From Gemmatimonadota bacterium (GTDB taxonomy: Bacteria > Gemmatimonadota > Gemmatimonadetes > Longimicrobiales > Gaopeijiaceae): a DNA stretch of 63,225 nt. Location: the NCBI GenBank assembly GCA_028874995.1, contig JAPPGM010000013.1, positions 1-63,225 of the forward strand, read 5' to 3'. The position numbers were made by a program, and so were the translations under genes. Shown piece after piece: positions 7,338 through 15,734 of the stretch (its first letter is position 1; each line of letters begins with the position of its first letter). The notes under the pieces are model-generated. The model did no database searches, was not told the DNA's origin, and was given only the letters and a program-made list of their open reading frames with translations.

Positions 7338-9620
7338 ATGCCGACGCTCCCAGCCCCACCATCGGCCGCTGACCCCATTGCCGCGTGTGCACCCCCCGCG
7401 AGGGCCACGGGCTCCGGAACGCTGATCACCAGGCGGCACGCCGACGGCGCGAGCCGACCCCGCGTGAAAGCAGGCATTCTCTTATGCGCGCTGTTCGGAG
7501 GGGTGTCCTGCGGTGCGGACCGGAGCGATGGCCGGAACGCCTTGCTCAGGCGCGACTCCGCCGGCATCGCCATCGTCGAGAACCTGGCTGGCGACCGTCC
7601 CTTCGCCGGGCGGATCGTACACGTCGCCGACCTGGCGACGCCTGACAACGCGCTGTCCCCGCGCCCATGGGGAATCGTGGCGCACCCGGCCGCGCAGCGC
7701 GTGTTCGTGGCGGACGGGGCGGGGAGGCGGATCGCCGTCTTCGATGCGGCGGGGGGGTTCGTCGGGGAACTGGGGCGGGCGGGCGAAGGTCCCGGCGAGT
7801 TCCAGCTCCCCAGCGCGCTCGCGGTGGAGGAATGCAACCGCGAATCCTGCCACGGTCTGCCCGGCCCGGCCGAAGTGCTGGTGGTGCTGGACTCGCGACG
7901 CGCTGTCCTGAGCCGCTGGTCGGCCGACGGTCAATTCCTGGGCGAGGAGCGCGCACCGGCGGACTACTGGGGACCCGGGTTCGCCGTCGGCCCCGGCCAC
8001 TTCACCTCCGTTACCTCCAGCAGCTCCTCCAGCAGCACGGGGATGGGGATCGCCCAACGGTTGGAGGTGCGCACGGCGGAGGGGAGCCGGGTTGTCCACG
8101 AAGTCTCCTACGAGATGACGCTGATGGAGCTCCCCTGCGCGACCATGCCCGCCCCGAGGATCTTCGCGCCGGAAGTGGTGTGGGCGCGCGCGGGCGACAA
8201 CTTCTACTACCTGAACGGTCCCGGCTACCGCATCGACGTCTGGTCCGATGGTGCGTCGGCGGGCAGTTTCCGCCGCCCGATCGGGCCGCTCGCGGTTTCA
8301 CGCCCGATGGCCGTGATGGCCGCCCGGACCGGTTCGGGACCGTACGGTGCGTTCATGAGGCAGTGCGGCATCTCGGCGGAGGAACTGGTCGACGCGGTGG
8401 GATACGAGGAGGAGCTGGCGCCGGTGATGGGACTGGCGGCGGATCCCGGGGGCCGGTTGTGGGTGGCCCGCAGGGGTAGCGGTCCGGCGCCCGAGGCCAT
8501 CGACATACTCGGTGCCGAAGGCGACTACCTGGGGACTCTGACCGCGGGCGTGCTTCCGGTCGCGTTCCTCTCCGCGTCGAGTTTCGTCGGCGTGCGCCTA
8601 GAATTGTCCACGGGACGGGTCCTCGCGTCGATCCATGATGTGCGGGGCGATGCGTCGCCGGTCCCGGGGCGGGATCGGGTCATACCCGGGAGGGAAGCAT
8701 CGGGGCCGCGACCGGGGGAGGAAGCTGCGCGGGACGCGGCGGACGACCTGCGGGAAGACACCGGCGCGGCACGTGCGCCCGCCCCGAACCCGGCCGGGCT
8801 GCGCGAATTCCGGGATTGCCCGGCCTGCCCGCTCATGGTCGAGCTTCCGCGCGGACGCTACATGATGGGAAGGGCGGTGGGGGAGGAGGAGCGAACGGGG
8901 CATGACAGGGACCCGAACCGGCCGCAGCGCACGCGGGACATCGAGAGACCCCGGCTCGAGGTCGATATCGCCTACCCGTTCGCCCTGGGAAAGTACGAAG
9001 TCACCTTCGACGAATGGGACCATTGCGTTGACGCAGGCGGCTGCGGCTACAGGCCCACCGATCGGGGGTTTGGCCGGGGCAACCGGCCCGTCATCCATGT
9101 TTCCCGCCTGGATGCCGAGGAATACCTGGCATGGCTCAGCGAGGCCACGGGGCAACCGTACCGGCTGCCCTCCGGCACCGAGTGGGAGTACGCCGCCCGC
9201 GCCGGCACTACCACCGCCCGCTGGTGGGGCGATGAACTGGGGACCGGAAGGGCCGTCTGCGACGGGTGCGGCAGCCGCTGGGATGATCGTTCGACCGCGC
9301 CGGTGGGCTCCTTTCCACCCAACCCGTGGGGCCTGCACGACATGCTCTCGAACGTGTCCGAGGTGGTCGCCGACTGTTGGCACGAGAGCTACGTCGGCCA
9401 CCCGACCGACGGATCGCCCCGACTGGAGGCGCCGCCGGGCTGGCCCGACGGCGAATGCAAGCGGGCCACCTGGCGAGGTGGTGCCTGGCCATTCTTCGCC
9501 TGGACGGTTCGGGCCGCAACCCGTGGCGGCGGGAACATGGATCTCGGGTATCGAGGCGATCATCCAAGGGCCGGAGGGAGTCGTGGATTTCGGGTGGCGA
9601 GGGCGGTGGAGCCGGGCTGA
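7338..9620 (+). CDS. Lipoprotein fusing a 6-bladed beta-propeller to an FGE-fold domain
   Basis: This protein has up to 760 residues. A lipobox (ILLCALFGGVSC) lies at residues 47-58; GTG at 7464 would give an ideal short lipoprotein signal and is a likely alternative start. Residues about 70-430 form a 6-bladed beta-propeller with blade motifs such as VGELGRAGEGPGEF and GLAADPGGRLWVARRG. After a low-complexity linker, residues about 490-757 match the formylglycine-generating-enzyme/sulfatase-modifying fold (ELPRGRYMMG, YPFALGKYEVTFDEWDHCV, YRLPSGTEWEYAARAG, NPWGLHDMLSNVSEVVADCW, RGGAWPFFAWTVRAATR, SRGFRVAR). The cysteines that FGE uses near RGGSW are absent, so oxidase activity is unlikely. 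I infer an extracytoplasmic binding role. Confidence 0.85.
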   Translation: MPTLPAPPSAADPIAACAPPARATGSGTLITRRHADGASRPRVKAGILLCALFGGVSCGADRSDGRNALLRRDSAGIAIVENLAGDRPFAGRIVHVADLATPDNALSPRPWGIVAHPAAQRVFVADGAGRRIAVFDAAGGFVGELGRAGEGPGEFQLPSALAVEECNRESCHGLPGPAEVLVVLDSRRAVLSRWSADGQFLGEERAPADYWGPGFAVGPGHFTSVTSSSSSSSTGMGIAQRLEVRTAEGSRVVHEVSYEMTLMELPCATMPAPRIFAPEVVWARAGDNFYYLNGPGYRIDVWSDGASAGSFRRPIGPLAVSRPMAVMAARTGSGPYGAFMRQCGISAEELVDAVGYEEELAPVMGLAADPGGRLWVARRGSGPAPEAIDILGAEGDYLGTLTAGVLPVAFLSASSFVGVRLELSTGRVLASIHDVRGDASPVPGRDRVIPGREASGPRPGEEAARDAADDLREDTGAARAPAPNPAGLREFRDCPACPLMVELPRGRYMMGRAVGEEERTGHDRDPNRPQRTRDIERPRLEVDIAYPFALGKYEVTFDEWDHCVDAGGCGYRPTDRGFGRGNRPVIHVSRLDAEEYLAWLSEATGQPYRLPSGTEWEYAARAGTTTARWWGDELGTGRAVCDGCGSRWDDRSTAPVGSFPPNPWGLHDMLSNVSEVVADCWHESYVGHPTDGSPRLEAPPGWPDGECKRATWRGGAWPFFAWTVRAATRGGGNMDLGYRGDHPRAGGSRGFRVARAVEPG

Positions 9621-9629
9621 GGCAGTATT

Positions 9630-9663
9630 TTGTATGCCACTACGGGACGATAGTGGCCGACAA
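9630..9663. repeat. 34-bp palindromic element, copy 1
   Basis: This is the most diverged copy: left arm TTGTATGCCACTA, an 8-base loop, right arm TAGTGGCCGACAA. It starts 9 bases after the stop of the propeller/FGE gene and is followed 17 bases later by copy 2. It has the same 34-bp length and centre as the other five copies. Confidence 0.75.
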
Positions 9664-9680
9664 CCGCCGATTTGGCGGGC

Positions 9681-9714
9681 TTGTCCGCCACTTCTGGCCG
9701 AAAGTGGCAGACAA
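9681..9714. repeat. 34-bp palindromic element, copy 2
   Basis: Left arm TTGTCCGCCACTT, right arm AAGTGGCAGACAA, 8-base loop. Between copies 1 and 2 is a further small hairpin, CCGCC/GGCGG at 9664-9678. No T-run follows, so it is not a standard intrinsic terminator. Confidence 0.85.
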
Positions 9715-9777
9715 GACTCGCACTTGCGGTCGAGAGACCCCCTCCCTCCGCCAAGAGTCACACATCTGATCGAAATC

Positions 9778-9824
9778 TTGACATTGGGTGTTGTGCGGCT
9801 ATACTCTGGAATATAGAGTACTCT
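9778..9824 (+). promoter_or_regulatory. Near-consensus sigma-70 promoter with overlapping palindromes
   Basis: TTGACA (9778-9783) and TATACT (9800-9805) are separated by 16 bases, a strong housekeeping-type promoter. An inverted repeat ACTCT (9803-9807) N7 AGAGT (9815-9819) overlaps the -10 element, and AGAGTACTCT (9815-9824) is itself a perfect palindrome. Position and symmetry suggest an operator that blocks polymerase. The winged-helix regulator encoded two genes downstream is the obvious candidate, by inference only. Confidence 0.65.
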
Positions 9825-9872
9825 GTAGTCGCAAGATGAGTCAACCAGGAAACCAGAAGGAAACCCAACACC

Positions 9873-10478
9873 ATGCCCGACCCCACCCCGACCGCCCGCC
9901 CGGAAGACGACCTCGCCTTCATCCGCCGCGTCATGGAGGGCGCGCGGGAGACCGCTTCGGATGGCAGCGGCCACCTCATCCTCTGGGGTTGCCTGCTGGC
10001 GACCGCCCAGACACTGACCTATCTGGTCCGCCAGGGTGAGATGGCCGTCTCGGTCACCGTCATCTGGGCCGTGACGGTCGGAGTCGGCTTCGCCGGCTCG
10101 TCCCTCCTCGGAAACCGCAACCTGAAGCGGGCGCCGGTCAACTCACTGGTGAACCGGATTCTGTCGTCGATCTGGATCGGATGCGGGCTTTCCCTGTCAC
10201 TCATCGGCTTCCTCGGCCAGGGTTTCGGGGCCCTGCCGCACCAGGTCGCGCCCGGAATCGAGGCCGTTGTCATCGGCACTTCGTTCTTTGCCTCGGCGAT
10301 GCTTCCCAACCACGCGATCTACTGGCTGCTCGCGGCCGCGTGGTGGACCCTCGGAGGCGCGCTGCTGGTCCGGCCGTCTCCGGTATCGAACCTGGTGATC
10401 GCCTGCGGGCTGGTCCTGTTGATGGTGTTGCCGGGGGTGGTGCTCAGGGCCCGGCGCCGAGTCCACCTCGTCGCATGA
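9873..10478 (+). CDS. Multi-pass membrane protein, hypothetical
   Basis: A 201-residue protein with a soluble N-terminus (DDLAFIRRVMEGARETAS) and six predicted membrane helices from about residue 33 to 193, ending in RARRRVHL. AAGGAAA precedes the start by about 10 bases. Its stop overlaps the start of the winged-helix gene (ATGA), a sign of translational coupling. Membrane proteins paired this way with a small winged-helix regulator are common, and the pair may act as sensor and regulator, but the sequence itself shows no ligand site. Confidence 0.75.
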   Translation: MPDPTPTARPEDDLAFIRRVMEGARETASDGSGHLILWGCLLATAQTLTYLVRQGEMAVSVTVIWAVTVGVGFAGSSLLGNRNLKRAPVNSLVNRILSSIWIGCGLSLSLIGFLGQGFGALPHQVAPGIEAVVIGTSFFASAMLPNHAIYWLLAAAWWTLGGALLVRPSPVSNLVIACGLVLLMVLPGVVLRARRRVHLVA

Positions 10479-10804
10479 AGACCTACGACTACCGCCAGTT
10501 CGACCCGCTCGTCCACTCGCGAATCCGGCTTTCGGTGCTGGCCATCCTCGTCAGTGTCGACGACGCCGAATTCACCTACCTGCGCGACCAGGTCCGCGCC
10601 ACCGACGGCAACCTCGGCGCGCACCTGCGCAAGCTCGAGGACGGCGGATACGTGCAGGTGACCAAGCACTTCGTGAATCGGAAGCCCCACACGCGGTACC
10701 GCGTCACCCAGGCCGGGCGGGACGCGTTCCGCAAGTACGTGGACAACCTGGAGCGGTTGCTGCATTCGGCGCCGAAGGACCTCGAAGGGAAGGCGGCTGG
10801 GTGA
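10475..10804 (+). CDS. Winged-helix transcriptional regulator (HTH_34-like)
   Basis: This 109-residue protein is almost entirely one winged-helix domain: FDPLVHSRIRLSVLAILVSVDDAEFTYLRDQV (helices 1-2), ATDGNLGAHLRKLEDGGYVQVTK (recognition helix) and HTRYRVTQAGRDAFRKYVDNLERLL (wing and final helix). This pattern matches the small MarR/ArsR-like group that senses through a membrane partner or a small ligand. It overlaps the upstream membrane-protein gene by 4 bases, and the downstream TonB-dependent receptor starts one base after its stop, so all are likely on one transcript. It may act at the palindromes over the promoter at 9778-9824. Confidence 0.88.
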   Translation: MKTYDYRQFDPLVHSRIRLSVLAILVSVDDAEFTYLRDQVRATDGNLGAHLRKLEDGGYVQVTKHFVNRKPHTRYRVTQAGRDAFRKYVDNLERLLHSAPKDLEGKAAG

Positions 10805-10805
10805 G

Positions 10806-13019
10806 GTGGTGATCCGCGACAAAGGCGTGCGTGCCGCCGTTTGCCTGGCAGGGCTCGCGACATTCCTATCACCGCTTGGGCTCGCCGGCCAGGACCCCTC
10901 CGCCGTCACCGGCAGTGTCCGCGATCTTGCAGGCCGTCCACTCGCCGGTGCGGACGCCTTCCTCCTGGAGACCCTCGAAGGCGCCCCCACGGACTCGGCG
11001 GGCGTCTTCCGTTTCGCTTCCGACAGGAGAGGCCAGGCAACGCTGGTGGTTCAGCAAGCCGGCTATCTCGAAGTCCGCCGCACCGTCGAGCTGCCCCTCT
11101 CCGGCCCCGTCTCGGTCACGATGCAGCTGGCCCCCGTCACCCTCGAAGCCATCACGGTCGAAGCGGGAACCTACCGGCTCGGAAACCTTCCGGACGTAAC
11201 GCTGGACGAACTGGAAGTCGTTCGAACACCGGGCGCCGCGGCCGATCCCTTCCGTGCGATTCAGACCTTCCCGGGACTGCAGAGCGTGGGCGAGGGGGCG
11301 GGGCTGTTCGTGCGCGGCGGCGATCTCTCCGAGACCCGGGTGCTGCTCGACGGCGCGACGGTTCTCTCACCCTTTCGCCTCGACACCGACCGCACCATAT
11401 CGTTCGGCCGCTTCGACCCCTTCGCGCTACGGGGTATCCAGTTCTCGGCGGGCGGTTTCGGCGCGGAGTACGGAGACGCGCTATCGGCGGTCGCCGACCT
11501 CGAGAGCGTCGACAAGCCGGCCGAGAGCGAATTCGGCGTGACGGCCGCCATCGGGGCCCTGTCGGCGGGGCTGTACCTCGATCTGTCGGAGACGGCGGGG
11601 CTGCGCGTGACGGCAACGCGCACCGACACCGGGCTGCTGATGCGCATGACGGGAAGGAGGGACGAGTTCGACGAAGTCCCCCGGTCCAGCGACCTCAGCG
11701 GCGGCGGGCAGTGGATGTACCGCGAAGGAGGCGCCCTCAAGGCCTTCGGGCTCGTTCAGACGGACCACGTCGGGGTGCGGATCGACGACCCCGGGCATTC
11801 CGGCATCTACCGCTCCGACGGGCGCGCCGACCTCTTCTCGCTGTCCGGTCTCGAAGACTTCGGCGGACCCGGCGTATCGTGGGGGTTGGCGACCAGCGGT
11901 TCGCGCAAGGACGAGGACTTCGGCGCCTTCCGGCTGGAGCGCGAGGACCGGCTCGCCCAGGCGCGCGCAAAGGTCGAAGTGCCGCTGGCGCGCGGCGCCT
12001 CGCTGGCGGCGGGGACCGAGCTGGAGCACCGCACCGCCGACCTCACGGGATCGATCCCCACCCGTGCGCACGACAACGCGCCCGGTGCGTCCACCACTAT
12101 CTTCTCCAGCGACGAGTCCGGCACGCGCCTCGGAGCCTTCGGCGAAATCGAACTCCAGCCCTCGAACGCACTCCGGTTCCAACTGGGAATGCGCGCCGAC
12201 CGCTCCACCTTCACCGGACGCGTCACCGCCGACCCCCGCCTGTCCGCCTCCTGGCGCCCCGCCGGACACCTCACCCTGACCGCCGCGTGGGGCGTGTATC
12301 ACCAGGTCCCCGATCCCCTGCTCTACGCGCCGGCGGTGGGAGATCCCACGCTGCCGTCCATGTCCGCCCGCCATCTCATCGGCGGCGCGACCTGGGACGA
12401 CGGGACGCGCCTCATCCGCGTCGAGGCTTATCGCAAGCGCTACGATGCGCTCGCGGCACGAACCCGCGACGGCCTCACCCGCGGAGGCGGAACCGGCACG
12501 GCCACGGGGGTCGACCTCTTCGCCAAGGAGGAGTTCGCCCTCCTGGGCCTGGACGGACGCATCGCCTACAGCTTCATCCGCTCCGAGCGCACGGACCCGG
12601 ACAGCGGCGACCTGGCGCCGTCGCCCTTCGACGTGACCCACACCCTCAACGTCGTGCTCAACCGCGGCTTCGGCGGCTGGTTGGAGACCGGCGTCGCCTA
12701 CCGCGCCGCAACCGGTGCCCCCTTCACACCCGTTCTCGCCGCGACCTTCGACCCGGACCGCAACCTGTGGCACCCGGTCCATGGAGCGCCCATGTCCGAG
12801 CGGCTGCCCATGCACACCCGGCTCGATCTTTCCGCGACCGTACTCAGGAGCTTCTGGGCCGACAACCTCACCGTCTTCTTCGTCTCGATCATGAACTCGC
12901 TCGACCGGTCGAATGTGCGCGACTACCGCTACAGCACCGACTACTCCGAGCGCATCCCCCTCAGGACCCCGTTCCCCCGCACCATCTACTTCGGGGTGAC
13001 GACAAACTTTCCCTTCTGA
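10806..13019 (+). CDS. TonB-dependent outer-membrane receptor with carboxypeptidase-regulatory domain
   Basis: A 737-residue receptor starting at one of two adjacent GTG codons (10806 or 10809). A signal peptide (to about LGLAGQ) is followed by a carboxypeptidase-regulatory-like beta-sandwich (VTGSVRDLAGRPLAGADAFL ... GVFRFASD), the plug domain (LQSVGEGAGLFVRGGDLSETRVLLDGATV, GGFGAEYGDALSAV) and a barrel that ends in an aromatic residue (YFGVTTNFPF). Such receptors import large ligands, driven by TonB. The cargo is unknown. At about 740 residues it is close to the usual size. It lies in a row with the winged-helix regulator upstream and a TPR protein 23 bases downstream. Confidence 0.9.
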   Translation: MVIRDKGVRAAVCLAGLATFLSPLGLAGQDPSAVTGSVRDLAGRPLAGADAFLLETLEGAPTDSAGVFRFASDRRGQATLVVQQAGYLEVRRTVELPLSGPVSVTMQLAPVTLEAITVEAGTYRLGNLPDVTLDELEVVRTPGAAADPFRAIQTFPGLQSVGEGAGLFVRGGDLSETRVLLDGATVLSPFRLDTDRTISFGRFDPFALRGIQFSAGGFGAEYGDALSAVADLESVDKPAESEFGVTAAIGALSAGLYLDLSETAGLRVTATRTDTGLLMRMTGRRDEFDEVPRSSDLSGGGQWMYREGGALKAFGLVQTDHVGVRIDDPGHSGIYRSDGRADLFSLSGLEDFGGPGVSWGLATSGSRKDEDFGAFRLEREDRLAQARAKVEVPLARGASLAAGTELEHRTADLTGSIPTRAHDNAPGASTTIFSSDESGTRLGAFGEIELQPSNALRFQLGMRADRSTFTGRVTADPRLSASWRPAGHLTLTAAWGVYHQVPDPLLYAPAVGDPTLPSMSARHLIGGATWDDGTRLIRVEAYRKRYDALAARTRDGLTRGGGTGTATGVDLFAKEEFALLGLDGRIAYSFIRSERTDPDSGDLAPSPFDVTHTLNVVLNRGFGGWLETGVAYRAATGAPFTPVLAATFDPDRNLWHPVHGAPMSERLPMHTRLDLSATVLRSFWADNLTVFFVSIMNSLDRSNVRDYRYSTDYSERIPLRTPFPRTIYFGVTTNFPF

Positions 13020-13042
13020 CCCGCAAACCCGAGGAGAAACAG

Positions 13043-13819
13043 ATGTTCGTTCCACAAAAAACGGCGCATGGCTTCGCCGTGCTGGCCTTCACGCTCATCG
13101 CACCCACCTCCCCCACCCTCACGGCCCAGGAGCTGGACCCCGTCACCATCGCGGAGCGCCTGCGCGCGGGCCTGTACGAAGCCGACATCACCGGCGGCCA
13201 CGAGGCCACGGACCAGATGGTGACCCTGGCCCGCCGAGCGGTGACCGCCTTCCCCGACGACGCGCTCATCAATCACTACCTGGGCTACGCCCTCTATCGC
13301 CTCGCGGGTCCCGCTATGGAGACGGACGCGGACGGTGCGCTCGCCATTCTCGCCGAAGCACAGTCGTTCCTCGAACGCTCGATCGAGATTCGCCCGATCG
13401 CCGAGTCGCACGCGTTGCTGTCTTCCGTGCTGGGGATGCAGATCGTCAGCGAGGCGGATGCCATGACGCTGGGGATGCAGTCGGACAGCGAGTTGGCGAA
13501 AGCCAGGCGGCTCGGGCCCCGCAACCCGCGCGTCCGGCTGCTGGAGGGGATTGCGGCCGTCCACAAACCGGAGATGTGGGGTGGCGGCCACCAGGCGGCG
13601 CTCGGCCACTTCCAGGCCGCGATCGAACTCTTCGCGGACGACGAACCGGAGACACCGCTCCCCGCGTGGGGGCACGCGGAGGCGCATGCGTGGATCGGCC
13701 AGACGTATGCGGCATTGGGGAAGGTGGACGAAGCGCGCGCGGCTTACGAGCGGGCGCTGGAGGTTGCGCCCGGGTACGCCTGGGTGCGGGATGTCCTGAT
13801 GCCCGAATTGGGAAGGTAG
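13043..13819 (+). CDS. Exported TPR-repeat protein
   Basis: A 258-residue protein with a perfect ribosome-binding site (GAGGAG 7 bases before the ATG). The signal peptide runs to about LTAQ. The mature protein is helical with tetratricopeptide-like repeats: AFPDDALINHYLGYALYRLA, AEAQSFLERSIEIRPIAESHALLSSV, KARRLGPRNPRVRLLEGIA and GQTYAALGKVDEARAAYERALEVAP. TPR domains bind proteins. Its place directly after a TonB-dependent receptor suggests that it works with that receptor in the periplasm. Confidence 0.8.
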   Translation: MFVPQKTAHGFAVLAFTLIAPTSPTLTAQELDPVTIAERLRAGLYEADITGGHEATDQMVTLARRAVTAFPDDALINHYLGYALYRLAGPAMETDADGALAILAEAQSFLERSIEIRPIAESHALLSSVLGMQIVSEADAMTLGMQSDSELAKARRLGPRNPRVRLLEGIAAVHKPEMWGGGHQAALGHFQAAIELFADDEPETPLPAWGHAEAHAWIGQTYAALGKVDEARAAYERALEVAPGYAWVRDVLMPELGR

Positions 13820-13836
13820 GCCGCCCGGGCCCCACG

Positions 13837-13870
13837 TTGTCCGCCACTTTCGCCCTCGAGTGGCGGACAA
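13837..13870. repeat. 34-bp palindromic element, copy 3
   Basis: Arms TTGTCCGCCACT and AGTGGCGGACAA are perfectly complementary over 12 bases with a 10-base centre. It begins 17 bases after the stop of the TPR gene and is the cleanest of the six copies. Confidence 0.9.
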
Positions 13871-14005
13871 AGTCGGCAAACCCCGCACACCGGGGCCCCG
13901 TGCCCTTCGATTCCCGGATCTCCGTTGCGACATACGCCCATCACCCCCTACTATCGGTCCCCGTGTAACCCGTTGCAGTGACTCCCAACGGCGAGGAGAC
14001 TCGAT

Positions 14006-15652
14006 ATGACGTGGTCCCGCAGAGACTTCCTGCGCAGCGGCTCGGCCTTCGCGGCGGCCGGCCTGGTCGGCTTCGACCCGCGGCTGCTGACCGACCCCAC
14101 CCTTGCCGCGCACCACCACCGCCCCTTCCGGCCCCTCCTCGGCAACCCCGATGTGCGCGCGATCGCGGCGGCCGCGCTCGATGCGGCGAACGCCGCCGGG
14201 GCACGCTACGCGGACGTGCGCATCGCCAGCGGGACCACGCGCAGGACCATCGTCATCGACCGGGGCGTTTCAACCCAGACGATCGAGGGGCAACTCAACT
14301 TCGGGGTGCGCGTGCTGGTGGACGGGGCGTGGGGTTTCGCGTCGTCGACCATCGTAACCGAGGAGGAAGCGGCGCGCGTCGCACGGCTCGCCGTGCGCCA
14401 GTCGTCGCTGAATCCCTGGGGGAAGCAGCGCACGCTGGATCTGGCACCGGCCCCGGTTGTGGCCGACGGTCAGTGGGAGACGCCGATCGACCAGGATCCC
14501 TGGAGCTACTCCATCCAGGACCAGCTGGAGCTTCAGATCGAGGCGAACGAAGCGATCATCAAGGTCGGCGAAACCGAGGGCCAGGCCGGAGTCCGGGCCT
14601 TCTCGTGGTTCGAGTTCTCCAAGGCCGACGTCGTCTTCGCGTCGACCGAGGGGTCGTACATCGCGCAACGCTTCCACAACTTCGGGAACGTCTATTCCGC
14701 CGACGTGATGTCGGAGGACCGTGAGCGGTTCGGTTCGAGCACCCCGGAATCCTTCCGGACGGGGGGCTACGGCTGGGAGGCGATCGACGGCATCCCCTTC
14801 GCGCAGGACGCGGAGCAGGCGGTGGCGGACGCCATCATGATGATGAACGCGAAGGACCCCGACGTGGGGCGCTACGATCTGGTCCTCGACTCGTCGGCTG
14901 TGGCGGCGGCCTTCAATTCCTCGATCGTGAACGCGCTCGAGTTCGACCGGGTGCTCGGCTACGAGATGCACGCGGGGGGAACCAGCTACCTGGCCCCGCC
15001 GGAGGAGGTGCTCGGGCAGTACTCCTACAACAACCCGATGCTCAACGTGCGGGCCACCGGGTCGGCGCCGCGGGCCGGCGGGATGTACATGTGGGATGTC
15101 GAGGGCGTGGCGCCCGCCGACTACCAGCTCATCCGGGAGGGGGTCGTGGTCGACTATTTCACGACCCGCGAGTTCGCGCCGCAGCTGGAGTGGTGGTACA
15201 GGCGTAACGGGATGCCGGTGGAGTCCCGGGGCACGGCCGGGTCGGCCGGGTCGGTGGTGATCCAGGTGGTGGCGCCGAGCATCGCGATCATGGATCCGGG
15301 CGAGGAGGACGTGACCATCGAGGAGATGATCGCCGAGACCGAGGACGGCATCTACATCCACCGCGGCGGCTTCGCCGGCGTCGATCCACCCATGCTCAAC
15401 ATGTCGTTCACCGCGGGCGGGATGGCCCACGAGATCCGCGACGGGAAGCTCGGCGAGCCGCTCAACCAACCCAATTTCCTGGCCCGGACCCCCGACTTCT
15501 GGCGTTCGATGGACATGATCGGAGGCGCGGGCACCTTCGGCTACGAGGGTGGCGGTACGTTCAAGGGCGATCCGTTCCAGCAGATCGGGCGCACCGTGGG
15601 GGCGCCGGCGGCGCGGTTCCGCGAGGTCAACGTCTTTACGTATTCATGGTGA
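14006..15652 (+). CDS. Tat-exported TldD-like protein, copy 1
   Basis: A 548-residue TldD/PmbA-superfamily protein with a twin-arginine signal (SRRDFLRSGSAFAAAGLVGF). TldD/TldE normally form a cytoplasmic zinc peptidase that trims peptides such as microcin B17 and CcdA. Here the conserved N-terminal domain is recognisable (YADVRIASGTTRRTIV ... GVRVLVDGAWGFASS), and the C-terminal region runs through DVEGVAPADYQLIREGVVVDYFTTREFAPQL. The segment aligned with the HExxxH zinc motif reads LGYEMHAGGTSYLAPP, so the first His is replaced by Tyr and the last is lost. Export plus a degenerate metal site sets it apart from classical TldD. It is about 80% identical by eye to the next gene. Confidence 0.85.
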   Translation: MTWSRRDFLRSGSAFAAAGLVGFDPRLLTDPTLAAHHHRPFRPLLGNPDVRAIAAAALDAANAAGARYADVRIASGTTRRTIVIDRGVSTQTIEGQLNFGVRVLVDGAWGFASSTIVTEEEAARVARLAVRQSSLNPWGKQRTLDLAPAPVVADGQWETPIDQDPWSYSIQDQLELQIEANEAIIKVGETEGQAGVRAFSWFEFSKADVVFASTEGSYIAQRFHNFGNVYSADVMSEDRERFGSSTPESFRTGGYGWEAIDGIPFAQDAEQAVADAIMMMNAKDPDVGRYDLVLDSSAVAAAFNSSIVNALEFDRVLGYEMHAGGTSYLAPPEEVLGQYSYNNPMLNVRATGSAPRAGGMYMWDVEGVAPADYQLIREGVVVDYFTTREFAPQLEWWYRRNGMPVESRGTAGSAGSVVIQVVAPSIAIMDPGEEDVTIEEMIAETEDGIYIHRGGFAGVDPPMLNMSFTAGGMAHEIRDGKLGEPLNQPNFLARTPDFWRSMDMIGGAGTFGYEGGGTFKGDPFQQIGRTVGAPAARFREVNVFTYSW

Positions 15653-15734
15653 TCGTGCGATTCGTTGCATCGGCACTACCGCCGATCTACACTGGAAGGT
15701 CTTTGGCATCACTCCGGAAAGGGAGGACTGTGAT

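Noticed and set aside
9630-9714. Possible CRISPR or intrinsic terminators at the 34-bp palindromes
   Set aside because: There are no regular spacers, copies are dispersed, and no run of T follows the hairpins.
10841-13819. A 992-codon frame that ends in the TPR gene
   Set aside because: The part before 13043 is a shifted frame of the TonB-dependent receptor; only the segment from ATG 13043, with its perfect ribosome-binding site, is real.
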